Of a stretch of DNA of 26,702 nt, positions 14,049 to 21,264 are shown one piece after another. The stretch comes from UBA1543 sp964596375. GTDB lineage: Bacteria > Pseudomonadota > Zetaproteobacteria > Mariprofundales > Mariprofundaceae. A program made the position numbers and the translations under genes. The number at the start of each line of letters is the position of its first letter. Position 1 is the first letter of the stretch. The notes beneath the pieces were generated by a model. It was not told the DNA's origin and made no database searches. It saw only the letters and a program-made list of their open reading frames with translations. Where the stretch lies: contig CAZQTO010000012.1 of assembly GCA_964596375.1 (NCBI GenBank), positions 1-26,702 of the forward strand, read 5' to 3'.

Positions 14049-14876
14049 ATGATGAAATTAACATTGAATGGAGTACTGCTACTGCTGTGCCTTGCCATGC
14101 CGCTGACAAACATCGCTCTTGCGATGGTATGGCAACCGCTGGCTGTTGCACATCAGGGCCACGCCCATGCCAGAAGTGCAGCCATGCAGATGCTGCTGGA
14201 GGATGGCGAGCGGGCGGATATCCGCATGATCCTGCCGGACCTGAGCGAGCAAAAACTGATGCGCGATGCGCATGGCCTAACAACGATTGCGCAGACGCGT
14301 ATGTCCTACTTTCATGCGTTGATCGCTGAGCGCGAAACCAATGGCCTGCATGAAGCTGCGATCCGCTACCTGCACATGTCCGGCAAGCCTGCCAAGCCCA
14401 GTCCTTCAAAGATACTTACCCTTCCACATGCTCCGCTGGATATCGTGCCCGATCCTCTGCCACGCGAGCACTGGAGATATTTGTCCGGCAACGACTTCGC
14501 CTTTGTCTTGCGCTTCCAGGGCAAGCCGCTGGCTGGGCATCAGGTCAACCTGACGACGTCGAATGGCTCGACTCAGCAATATGTCACAGACCTGGAAGGC
14601 CGTTTCGCGCTGGTTCTTCCGGACGACTTCAGGGATGTGCGGGAAGGAAGAGAAAACAACCGGCCCGGCGAATTCGTTCTACGCAGTGAATTCAACAACG
14701 GTGAGGACAGCTATATCACGACCCTGTCGGCACCCTATTCAACCAATCCGTCGCATTGGCAATCTCTTGCGCTGGGCGCGGCAGTGATAGGCGGAGGCGC
14801 CGTTTTCGGAGTCTTGATGACATTTGGAATGCGCCGCAGGCAAGCGGCATCAACCCTGGGAAAAAGGATCGCATGA
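14049..14876 (+). CDS. Periplasmic or membrane-anchored protein with His-rich N-terminus and beta-sandwich-like domain, function unknown
   Basis: I do not recognise a named family with certainty. The 275-residue protein has an N-terminal hydrophobic segment (about 5-25), either a signal peptide or an anchor. A short His stretch VAHQGHAHARS (His35, His38, His40) follows. Then come a helical part and a domain around residues 145-195 reading FRFQGKPLAGHQVNL-like text, then a DLEGRFALVLP turn. That pattern resembles the DUF4198 or carboxypeptidase-regulatory-like folds found in periplasmic nickel/cobalt uptake proteins. A C-terminal membrane helix (about 239-259) followed by RRR places the bulk outside the cytoplasm. 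It lies between the receptor and the membrane ferredoxin and overlaps the latter by 4 bp. A metal-binding or hand-over role is an inference. Confidence 0.75.
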   Translation: MMKLTLNGVLLLLCLAMPLTNIALAMVWQPLAVAHQGHAHARSAAMQMLLEDGERADIRMILPDLSEQKLMRDAHGLTTIAQTRMSYFHALIAERETNGLHEAAIRYLHMSGKPAKPSPSKILTLPHAPLDIVPDPLPREHWRYLSGNDFAFVLRFQGKPLAGHQVNLTTSNGSTQQYVTDLEGRFALVLPDDFRDVREGRENNRPGEFVLRSEFNNGEDSYITTLSAPYSTNPSHWQSLALGAAVIGGGAVFGVLMTFGMRRRQAASTLGKRIA

Positions 14877-15907
14877 TGTTGCCATTCTGGAAAAACCTTT
14901 CGGTCATTCGCAAACTTGTCCAATTGCTGTCTTTTGTCTTTCTGGTTTATGGCTCGGCGATTGTCGGGTTCTATGCATCGGACAAGCTCAGCAATGCCTT
15001 TCCGGCGCTTGCCTGTGCCTACGATGCCAAAACAGCCGATTACTGCGTATTGATTCCCCTGCAGCATCAGTTCGGGCATTCCATCGGTCCGGCCATCAAT
15101 GCCGGCATGTTCACCCTCAGCCTGCTCATGCCCCTGCTCACCACCATGCTGACCTTTGTGCTGTTGTTTGTTGTATTGAACAAGGCATTTTGCGGCTGGA
15201 CATGCCCCTTGGGGTTCTTTCAGGAAGTCGTCGGCATGATAGGCCAGAAATTGCGTATCCATCGTGTGGAGTCGCTCGATGAAGCCACCGTCAAACGCAT
15301 CCGTCCGGTGAAGTGGGCCATGTTGTTTGTGCTTGTGTTGCTCATGCCGCTGGCCTCGGGGCTCGGCTTTCTCGGGCACGATTTTGGCGATCCATTCTGC
15401 AAGATATGCCCGAGCCGCATTCTGACCTCACTGGCAGCCGGGCAACTCAATCAGTTGCATGTGGATACCTCATCGGTGGGCTATATGTTTCTTTCTGTCA
15501 CAGCCGACACGCTGTTTGGCCTGATCTTGGTGTTGTCGCTGAGCATGCGCCAGCCTTTTTGCCGCATATGCCCGATGTTGGCCATGCATGCCGTATTCCG
15601 CAAAATCGGCTTGGTCCGGCTGGTAAAGCATTACACCTCACGCTGTGACAAATGCGGCCTGTGCGCAAAATCCTGCCCGATGGATATTCGGGAAATTCAT
15701 ACATCACAACAAAAGGATATTCTTTTTCCCGATTGTACCCTGTGCGGCCGTTGTGTGGAGTTCTGCCCGGACAAGGGCGTGATGGAGCTGAAATATGCCA
15801 GCATCCCGATTCTGGTTGCCGACCCGCAGTACTTTAAGGGGCGCAACAAGGCGCAAAAAGAGTGGGAGGGCGGCAAGAGCAGCGGGCGCAAACCGGCCGG
15901 GGCATAA
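14873..15907 (+). CDS. Membrane-bound polyferredoxin (NapH / CcoG-like 4Fe-4S protein)
   Basis: From the ATG at 14873, which overlaps the preceding stop as ATGA and follows AAAAAGG, the protein has 344 residues and about four to five membrane helices. It carries CGWTCP (107-112), CKICP (176-180) and CRICP (230-234), cytoplasm-side Cys motifs typical of NapH/NosR/CcoG membrane proteins. Two classical 4Fe-4S motifs follow: C258-x2-C261-x2-C264-x3-C268 and C288-x2-C291-x2-C294-x3-C298. Such proteins move electrons between the quinone pool or ferredoxins and periplasmic or membrane targets; CcoG reduces copper. Here it could reduce an imported metal. The frame upstream to 14756 is only overlap with the previous gene. 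It is followed with no gap by the SafE-like gene. Confidence 0.88.
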   Translation: MMLPFWKNLSVIRKLVQLLSFVFLVYGSAIVGFYASDKLSNAFPALACAYDAKTADYCVLIPLQHQFGHSIGPAINAGMFTLSLLMPLLTTMLTFVLLFVVLNKAFCGWTCPLGFFQEVVGMIGQKLRIHRVESLDEATVKRIRPVKWAMLFVLVLLMPLASGLGFLGHDFGDPFCKICPSRILTSLAAGQLNQLHVDTSSVGYMFLSVTADTLFGLILVLSLSMRQPFCRICPMLAMHAVFRKIGLVRLVKHYTSRCDKCGLCAKSCPMDIREIHTSQQKDILFPDCTLCGRCVEFCPDKGVMELKYASIPILVADPQYFKGRNKAQKEWEGGKSSGRKPAGA

Positions 15908-16549
15908 ATGCAGGTTCTGCTCTCATCTCTATTCGCCACATTCCTTATCGGCCTTTCCTTCGGTGCCGGAGCCTGCATGTTCACCTGTATTCCAACACTT
16001 GGGGTCGTGCTACTTTCCCAGCAATTTACCCCAAGGGAAGCCATGCTGCAAACATGGCGCTTCAATGGCGGCCGCATCACTGCCTATACCCTGCTTGGCA
16101 CGGCCTCGGGAGGCATCGGCGCTTCGTTCGCAGCTTTGTTGAAAACGGCTCCGGTCAACCTTATTTTTGCCGTTTTGTTGGTTGGCGCTGCTATCATGCT
16201 CTGGCGCAAAGGCACTGGCAGTAGTTGCTCCAGCCATGGCCGGCGTTCGCTGGGTGCTGGATTGTTCGGCATGGGGTTCGGCATGGGGTTGCGTCCCTGC
16301 GTGCCTTTAAGCGGCGTGATGCTCGTGGCAGCCGGCACAGGATCATGGTCTTATGGCCTATTGCTGGGGCTCAGTTTTGGTTTCGGGGCTATTGTTATCC
16401 CTCAACTGGTCTTCGGTTTTGCGCTTGGCCGGGCCGGAGAGGAATTGCGCAGCCAGCTTCGAACCAGCCAGCAGTCCCTGACCCGTAGTGGCGCGGCAAT
16501 TTTGGCGCTGGTCGGCATCGGCGTCGGCATGGAGTGGCTTTCATTATAG
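15908..16549 (+). CDS. TauE/SafE (DsbD transmembrane-like, UreH-like) family membrane protein
   Basis: This 213-residue membrane protein has about six hydrophobic segments. ACMFTCIP (about 22-29) and LRPCVPL (about 134-140) lie in equivalent positions of two repeated halves, a pattern seen in the DsbD/CcdA-related part of the sulfite-exporter superfamily, where cysteines and prolines carry electrons across the membrane. Relatives occur beside copper and cytochrome oxidase assembly genes. It starts directly after the ferredoxin stop (TAA ends at 15907, ATG at 15908), so the two are probably a functional pair passing electrons or a metal. True sulfite export cannot be excluded. It ends the operon; the next gene begins 89 bases later. 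Confidence 0.85.
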   Translation: MQVLLSSLFATFLIGLSFGAGACMFTCIPTLGVVLLSQQFTPREAMLQTWRFNGGRITAYTLLGTASGGIGASFAALLKTAPVNLIFAVLLVGAAIMLWRKGTGSSCSSHGRRSLGAGLFGMGFGMGLRPCVPLSGVMLVAAGTGSWSYGLLLGLSFGFGAIVIPQLVFGFALGRAGEELRSQLRTSQQSLTRSGAAILALVGIGVGMEWLSL

Positions 16550-16559
16550 AAGGAGGGCT

Positions 16560-16607
16560 ATGAACGCCTGTCCTGCCATCACCAGCTGGCAGGATATCTC
16601 CCCGTGA
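16560..16607 (+). other. Possible 15-codon leader peptide before the aminotransferase
   Basis: AAGGAGGG sits 2-3 bases before the ATG at 16560, which opens a frame encoding MNACPAITSWQDISP and a TGA ending at 16607. The spacing is tight but the ribosome site is the strongest nearby, whereas the aminotransferase ATG at 16639 has none. The peptide is in a different frame. It may be a translated leader or a chance frame. Confidence 0.3.
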
Positions 16608-16638
16608 ATTTGCTTGGCTGAGAGACTATGCTGCATGC

Positions 16639-17790
16639 ATGCGACGCATTGACCTGATCGAACCCTTCCGTGTGATGCAGCTGCTCGAGCGTGCCAGGCA
16701 GTTGGAGGCCGGAGGTCGGCACATCGTGCACATGGAAATCGGCGAGCCGGATTTCCCCACGCCAGAGCCTGTGCTGCAGGCTGCCCGCCAGCGTCTTGAT
16801 TCGGGGCAGAATTTTTATACTCCATCCACCGGAGCGCCCGAACTACAACAGGCCTTGAGCCAGTGGTATGCAGGGCAGTATGGCCTGGACATTGCGCCGG
16901 AACGGATTCTTATTACCCCTGGCACATCGGGCGCTTTTAGCCTGATTTATGCTGTGCTGCTGGAAGCGGGAGAATCGGTATTGTTGTCTGATCCGGGCTA
17001 TCCTTGCCAGCGCAACTTCATCCGTCTGGCCGGTGGGGAGCCACTCAATATTCCGGTTGGTCCGGCAACCCGATATCACCTTTCAGCTGATCTGGTGGAA
17101 ACCAACTGGCGGGAAAGCACGCGTGCCGCCCTGATTATTAATCCGTCCAATCCGACCGGCACATTGATTGACGAGACGGAGCTTTCAGCCATTGCCGGGG
17201 TTTGCGCCGAGAAAGACGGCTGGTTGATCTCCGACGAGATTTATCACGGCTTGACCTACGGGGTGAATCCGCCTTGCGCGCTGCAAAGCGGACAATCCGA
17301 GAATACCATCGTGGTGAACGGCTTCTCCAAGCGCTGGGCAATGACCGGATGGCGGATCGGCTGGGTGATTGTGCCGGAAGGCCTGATCGATCCGGCTCGA
17401 CGCGTGATGCAGAACATCTTCATTTCAGCGCCCACCCTTTCGCAGTTTGCAGGTATTGCGGCCCTTGGCGCGGACAGGGAAGTGGAGGCCATGCGGCAAG
17501 CCTATGACGAGCGTCGCTGCTTTCTTCTGGAGGCGCTGCCCAAGCCTGGTTTCGACATTGTGGTCGAACCCCAGGGGGCGTTTTACATCTACGCCAATGT
17601 GCGCAGCTTGACGGATGATTCGCGCGCCTTCTGCTGGGATATATTGGAAAGAGCCGGCGTGGCGATCACGCCGGGCGAGGATTTTGGTGCCTACCAGTCG
17701 GCGCAGCACGTTCGCTTTTCCTATGCCACCAGCATGGATAATCTGAAAGAAGGCGTGCGTCGCCTCAGTCAGCATATCAAGTCGCAATGA
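16639..17790 (+). CDS. Class I/II PLP-dependent aminotransferase
   Basis: This 383-residue protein shows HMEIGEPDFPTPEPV near the N-terminus and YTPSTGAPELQQAL, which are typical of fold-type I aminotransferases of the AspC subgroup. The INPSNPTGT motif is at 167-175, SDEIYHGL at 198 includes the pyridoxal-contacting Asp and Tyr, and the Schiff-base Lys231 lies in NGFSKRWAMTGWRIGW. The final Arg for the substrate carboxylate lies in the HVRFSYATS segment. These enzymes swap amino groups between an amino acid and 2-oxoglutarate or a related acid. The exact substrate (aspartate, alanine, methionine or aromatic amino acids) cannot be fixed here. ATG 16639 has no clear ribosome site. It converges with bioB after 52 bases. 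Confidence 0.9.
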   Translation: MRRIDLIEPFRVMQLLERARQLEAGGRHIVHMEIGEPDFPTPEPVLQAARQRLDSGQNFYTPSTGAPELQQALSQWYAGQYGLDIAPERILITPGTSGAFSLIYAVLLEAGESVLLSDPGYPCQRNFIRLAGGEPLNIPVGPATRYHLSADLVETNWRESTRAALIINPSNPTGTLIDETELSAIAGVCAEKDGWLISDEIYHGLTYGVNPPCALQSGQSENTIVVNGFSKRWAMTGWRIGWVIVPEGLIDPARRVMQNIFISAPTLSQFAGIAALGADREVEAMRQAYDERRCFLLEALPKPGFDIVVEPQGAFYIYANVRSLTDDSRAFCWDILERAGVAITPGEDFGAYQSAQHVRFSYATSMDNLKEGVRRLSQHIKSQ

Positions 17791-17842
17791 CCCTCTGCCG
17801 ACAGGCAGCATGAATGGATAACAGGCTTCGGCTTTCTACTAG

Positions 17843-18832
17843 TTAAGCATTGGCCATACGACGGGAGGAAGGCGTAGGGCTTGCTTCTGGACGGATGCCC
17901 AGGCGCTTGAACAGGGTCTGATCGTTTTCAGCATCCTTGTTCCCCGTTGTCAGCAGTTTCTCTCCGTAAAAAATCGAGTTGGCTCCGGCGAGGAAGCACA
18001 GGGCCTGCATTTCGTCGTTCATTTCCTCACGTCCTGCGGAAAGGCGGACATGGGAGGCAGGCATAGTGATGCGTGCCACGGCGATGGTGCGGATGAAATC
18101 GAAGGGGTCGAGTTCGGCCACGTCCTGCAGCGGCGTGCCCTCCACCTTGACCAGCATATTGATCGGGACGGACTCCGGATGCGGATGCATGTGTGCCAGC
18201 TGGGCAATCATGCCGGCACGGTTCCTGATTGTTTCGCCCATGCCGACGATGCCGCCACAACAAACGCTCATGCCCTCGGCGCGTACATTCTTGAGGGTAT
18301 CCAGCCGGTCCTCATAGGTGCGAGTGGTGATAATTTCCTTGTAGAACTCGGGATCTGTGTCGAGGTTGTGGTTGTAATAATCCAGCCCGGCGTCACTTAG
18401 TTTTTTTGCCTGTTCTTCATTAAGCATGCCGAGCGTGGCGCAGGCTTCCATATCCATCGCCTTTACCTCGCGGATCATGTCGAGCACTAAATCGAAGGCC
18501 CTGCCTTTGGGTTCGCGCCATGCCGCACCCATGCAGAAACGGGTGGCACCCTTCTCTTTGGCGATGCGCGCAGCCTTCATCACCTCGTCTTTTTTCATCA
18601 GTAGCTCGGATTCGACCTCGGTGGTGTAACGCGAGGATTGCGGGCAGTACTTGCAGTCTTCCTGGCAGCCACCGGTCTTGATCGACAGCAGTGTGGAAAG
18701 TTGCACCTCGTTGGCATCAAAATGTGCCCGGTGTGTCTGCTGCGCGCGGAATATCAGATCGCTGAAGGGTAATGAAAACAGCCCTTCAATTTCTTCCACG
18801 CTCCAGTCGTAACGCGTGCCTGATTTTAACAT
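17843..18832 (-). CDS. bioB: Biotin synthase
   Basis: This radical-SAM enzyme inserts sulfur into dethiobiotin to make biotin. The CxxxCxxC cluster motif is C56-x3-C60-x2-C63 in GGCQEDCKYCPQSSRY. NHNLDT, GGIVGMGET and RLSAGREEM follow at family-typical positions. It is 329 residues long, as usual. ATG 18832 is preceded by GGAGG at a good distance; the frame upstream reaches into the EI gene but is not homologous. No other bio gene is in the window; EI is 74 bases upstream on the same strand, so the gene is at the end of, or just after, the PTS transcript. A CGGTTAACCG palindrome lies 8-18 bases before the start. Confidence 0.97.
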   Translation of the reverse strand: MLKSGTRYDWSVEEIEGLFSLPFSDLIFRAQQTHRAHFDANEVQLSTLLSIKTGGCQEDCKYCPQSSRYTTEVESELLMKKDEVMKAARIAKEKGATRFCMGAAWREPKGRAFDLVLDMIREVKAMDMEACATLGMLNEEQAKKLSDAGLDYYNHNLDTDPEFYKEIITTRTYEDRLDTLKNVRAEGMSVCCGGIVGMGETIRNRAGMIAQLAHMHPHPESVPINMLVKVEGTPLQDVAELDPFDFIRTIAVARITMPASHVRLSAGREEMNDEMQALCFLAGANSIFYGEKLLTTGNKDAENDQTLFKRLGIRPEASPTPSSRRMANA

Positions 18833-18840
18833 GTTGCCTC

Positions 18841-18850
18841 CGGTTAACCG
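18841..18850. promoter_or_regulatory. Palindrome CGGTTAACCG just before bioB ribosome site
   Basis: A perfect 10-bp palindrome is placed immediately upstream of the GGAGG of bioB. Its GTTAAC core resembles half-sites of BirA operators, but the paired half-site at the expected distance is poor. It could also be chance. Confidence 0.25.
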
Positions 18851-18906
18851 ATTGGGGGCGAAGAGTAAACGCAGCCGGGCAGAAGCGCAAAAGCTGCGTG
18901 CTATGC

Positions 18907-20574
18907 TTATGTTTCGGGGCGGTAGTTGAGGCAGGCGAGGTGTTTGCGCACCGGGAGAACATGGTGCAGGCCCATGGACAGGGAATCGAAGCCCATATTC
19001 ATCAACAGTTCGGTCCATTTCAGATCGGCGGCCAGTTCGCCGCACATGGCAATCGGAATGCCTGCCTTGTGTGCCGAGCGCACGCATAGCCGCAGCATTG
19101 GCTCCAGAGCCGGATGGGCTGTGTCGTAAAGATAGGCCACTTCTTCATCGGCGCGATCGGCAGCCAGGGTATACTGAATCAGATCGTTGGTGCCGATAGA
19201 AAAGAAATCGCAAACCTCGGCCAGTGAATCGGCAATCATGACTGCAGCCGGCACCTCAATCATTGCCCCCAGTGACGGCATGCGGGTGATGCCCAATTCG
19301 TCGGCACAGACAGCAAGTTGTCGGCGCACCTCCTGCATTTCCTCCACACGACTGACCATCGGAACCAGAATCTGCAGTTCCCCATGTCTTGAGGCACGCA
19401 ACAGGGCGCGAAGTTGATCCTGCAGCATGGCCTCGTTGTGCAGCAGCAGGCGTATCCCGCGCAGGCCCAGTGCAGGGTTCGCAGCAATAACGCGGTGACC
19501 GGTAAACTGTTCAAAGAGCAGAGGTTTCTCGCCGCCGATATCCATCAGCCGGAAGGTGACAGGAAGACCCTGCATGGCGGCCATCACCCGGGCATAATGC
19601 TGATAATGCATCTCCTCATTGGGCAACTGTTCAGCAACGCTGAGCAGAAATTCCGTCCGGTACAGCCCGACACCCTCAATGCCGTGTTCCCGTGCCTGCG
19701 GCAGCTCCTCCTCAAGTTCAAGATTGGCCATCAAAAGCAGAGGGTGGCCGTCGCTGCTGCGTGAGGCGAGTGCGGCATAGACTTGCAGGTCATGTGTCAC
19801 TCTCTGTACACCGCTTGCCCGTGTGCGATATTCTTCCTCGGAAGCAGGCGATGGATTAATGATCCATACCCCCTGTTCGCCATCGATGATAATGCGGTCA
19901 CCATCGCTGATCTGTTGAATGATGCCATCGACCCCCATCAGGGCTGTCATGCCTATCCCGCGGGCAATAATGATGCTGTGAGCGCTCGGTCCGCCCTTTT
20001 CCGAGATAAACCCGGTCACCCCTCGCCGCCACAAGCGCAGGACGTCAATCGGTGTAAAGTCCTCACCGGCGACCACCAGCGGCTCGTCATTGGTGTTGAT
20101 GGGCAGGACTTCCTGATCGCAGCCGGCAAGATTGCTGAGAATGCGTCGCCCGATATGCTGGATATCGCTCTTGCGGGCACGCAGGTAAACATCATCAATG
20201 CGATCGAATACGCTGGCAATGTCCTGTATCTGCCGATGTACAGCCCACTCGGCATTGATACATTGCGTGCGAATGTTGTCTATGACTTTGCGACCCAGCT
20301 CGGCATCAAGCAGCATCATCCGCTGGGAATCGAGAATATGCAGCGGCTCCTGGCTCTCCAGCCCAATCAGATGATGGCGTTCACGATCAAAATCAGCGAC
20401 TGAGTCGGCTACTGCCTGCTCAAAACGGGTGATTTCAGCCGCCACGCGGTCAGCTTCAATATGTCGTTCAGGAATCGGAAATTCACCACTACTTACCTTC
20501 TGTAGGTGTCCGATCATAATGCCCGGACTGCATGCCGCCGCGGTGCCACGAATCGGCATATCGGCGGAATTCAT
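18907..20574 (-). CDS. ptsI: PTS enzyme I (phosphoenolpyruvate-protein phosphotransferase)
   Basis: This enzyme takes phosphate from PEP onto His199 and passes it to HPr. The phospho-histidine motif is GGPSAHSIIIARGIG, in the position of His189 in E. coli EI. LYRTEFLL and FFSIGTNDLIQYTLAADR are the PEP-binding signatures of the C-terminal barrel. It has 555 residues and no N-terminal GAF domain, so it is PtsI-like in size and not the GAF-containing PtsP form. It follows HPr with an ATGA overlap, and no sugar permease gene is in the window, so a regulatory phosphorelay is likely. I use ptsI for the family. Confidence 0.93.
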   Translation of the reverse strand: MNSADMPIRGTAAACSPGIMIGHLQKVSSGEFPIPERHIEADRVAAEITRFEQAVADSVADFDRERHHLIGLESQEPLHILDSQRMMLLDAELGRKVIDNIRTQCINAEWAVHRQIQDIASVFDRIDDVYLRARKSDIQHIGRRILSNLAGCDQEVLPINTNDEPLVVAGEDFTPIDVLRLWRRGVTGFISEKGGPSAHSIIIARGIGMTALMGVDGIIQQISDGDRIIIDGEQGVWIINPSPASEEEYRTRASGVQRVTHDLQVYAALASRSSDGHPLLLMANLELEEELPQAREHGIEGVGLYRTEFLLSVAEQLPNEEMHYQHYARVMAAMQGLPVTFRLMDIGGEKPLLFEQFTGHRVIAANPALGLRGIRLLLHNEAMLQDQLRALLRASRHGELQILVPMVSRVEEMQEVRRQLAVCADELGITRMPSLGAMIEVPAAVMIADSLAEVCDFFSIGTNDLIQYTLAADRADEEVAYLYDTAHPALEPMLRLCVRSAHKAGIPIAMCGELAADLKWTELLMNMGFDSLSMGLHHVLPVRKHLACLNYRPET

Positions 20575-20840
20575 TCAGCCTCTCCGAAGCGCTCTTCGAT
20601 CAGTTGTACGATGGCATTCAATGCGGCTTTGTCCCGCTTTCCCTCGGTGCGGATGGTGATGATAGATCCTCTGCCTGCAGCAAGCATCATGATGCCCATA
20701 ATGCTTTTTCCATTAACCTCCACATTGCCCTGGGAAATGAATACCTCGCAGGGGTAGGCGGCTGCCGTTACCGCCAGCTTTGCCGAGGCACGCGCGTGCA
20801 GGCCAAGTTTGTTACAGATGGAGACAGCCTGCTCAGCCAT
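20571..20840 (-). CDS. ptsH: HPr phosphocarrier protein
   Basis: This 89-residue HPr has the catalytic His15 in GLHARASAKL. Ser46 in VNGKSIMGIMMLAAGRGS is the residue phosphorylated by HprK. HPr accepts phosphate from EI at His15 and hands it to EIIA proteins. Both sites are intact, so HPr can be controlled by PEP flow and by HprK, whose gene is two genes upstream. Its start overlaps the end of the EIIA(Man) gene by 8 bp, and its stop overlaps the EI start by 4 bp. Confidence 0.95.
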   Translation of the reverse strand: MAEQAVSICNKLGLHARASAKLAVTAAAYPCEVFISQGNVEVNGKSIMGIMMLAAGRGSIITIRTEGKRDKAALNAIVQLIEERFGEAE

Positions 20841-21264
20841 CGCTGCCCCCCTTTTCCTCCAGCAGTTCGGAAGCGATATGCATGTGCTGTCGGCCTGATT
20901 CCTGCGCTTTGCGTGCCAGAAGGTGTAGATCGCTCATCGTTTGACGCAGGCTGGCGGCCTTGACCAGCATCGGAAGATTGAAGCCCGAGAGGACCTCCAC
21001 CTTGTATTCGTGCATGGATGCCAGCGCCAGATTGCACGGTGTGCCACCGAACATGTCGGCAAAAAGCAGCACTCCGTTACCGCTATCACAACGCTTGATC
21101 AACTTGCCAAGGCGCTCTCTAAGTTCGCTCATATCAGCATCAATATCAGCATCCACACCGATGCTCAGCGATGCAGTCAGGGATTGCGGGCCCATGACGT
21201 GATCAAGTGCAGCGAGCATGGCTTCACCGATATGCTCGTGGGCCACGACAACAAGACCTATCAA
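20833..21264 (-). CDS. PTS EIIA, mannose family
   Basis: The 143-residue protein reads MIGLVVVAHEHIGEAML with phospho-accepting His9, then FADMFGGTPCNLAL and a PMLVKAASLR segment, as in EIIA(Man) domains (ManX-type and PtsM/EIIA regulators). It receives phosphate from HPr. No EIIB, EIIC or EIID gene is adjacent, so it probably acts on regulators. The start is a TTG at 21264, overlapping the rapZ stop as TTGA, with GGTGGCGAG upstream. The next in-frame start is a GTG inside the first strand, so TTG is the only sensible choice. It is co-transcribed with rapZ and HPr. Confidence 0.9.
   Translation of the reverse strand: MIGLVVVAHEHIGEAMLAALDHVMGPQSLTASLSIGVDADIDADMSELRERLGKLIKRCDSGNGVLLFADMFGGTPCNLALASMHEYKVEVLSGFNLPMLVKAASLRQTMSDLHLLARKAQESGRQHMHIASELLEEKGGSDG

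Noticed and set aside
17791..17842. Strong terminator between the aminotransferase and bioB
   Set aside because: Only a 5-bp CTGCC/GGCAG stem is visible and no T-run follows.
19783..20403. Long + strand frame opposite the EI gene
   Set aside because: It is a shadow of EI codons; no homologous motif and no plausible start site.
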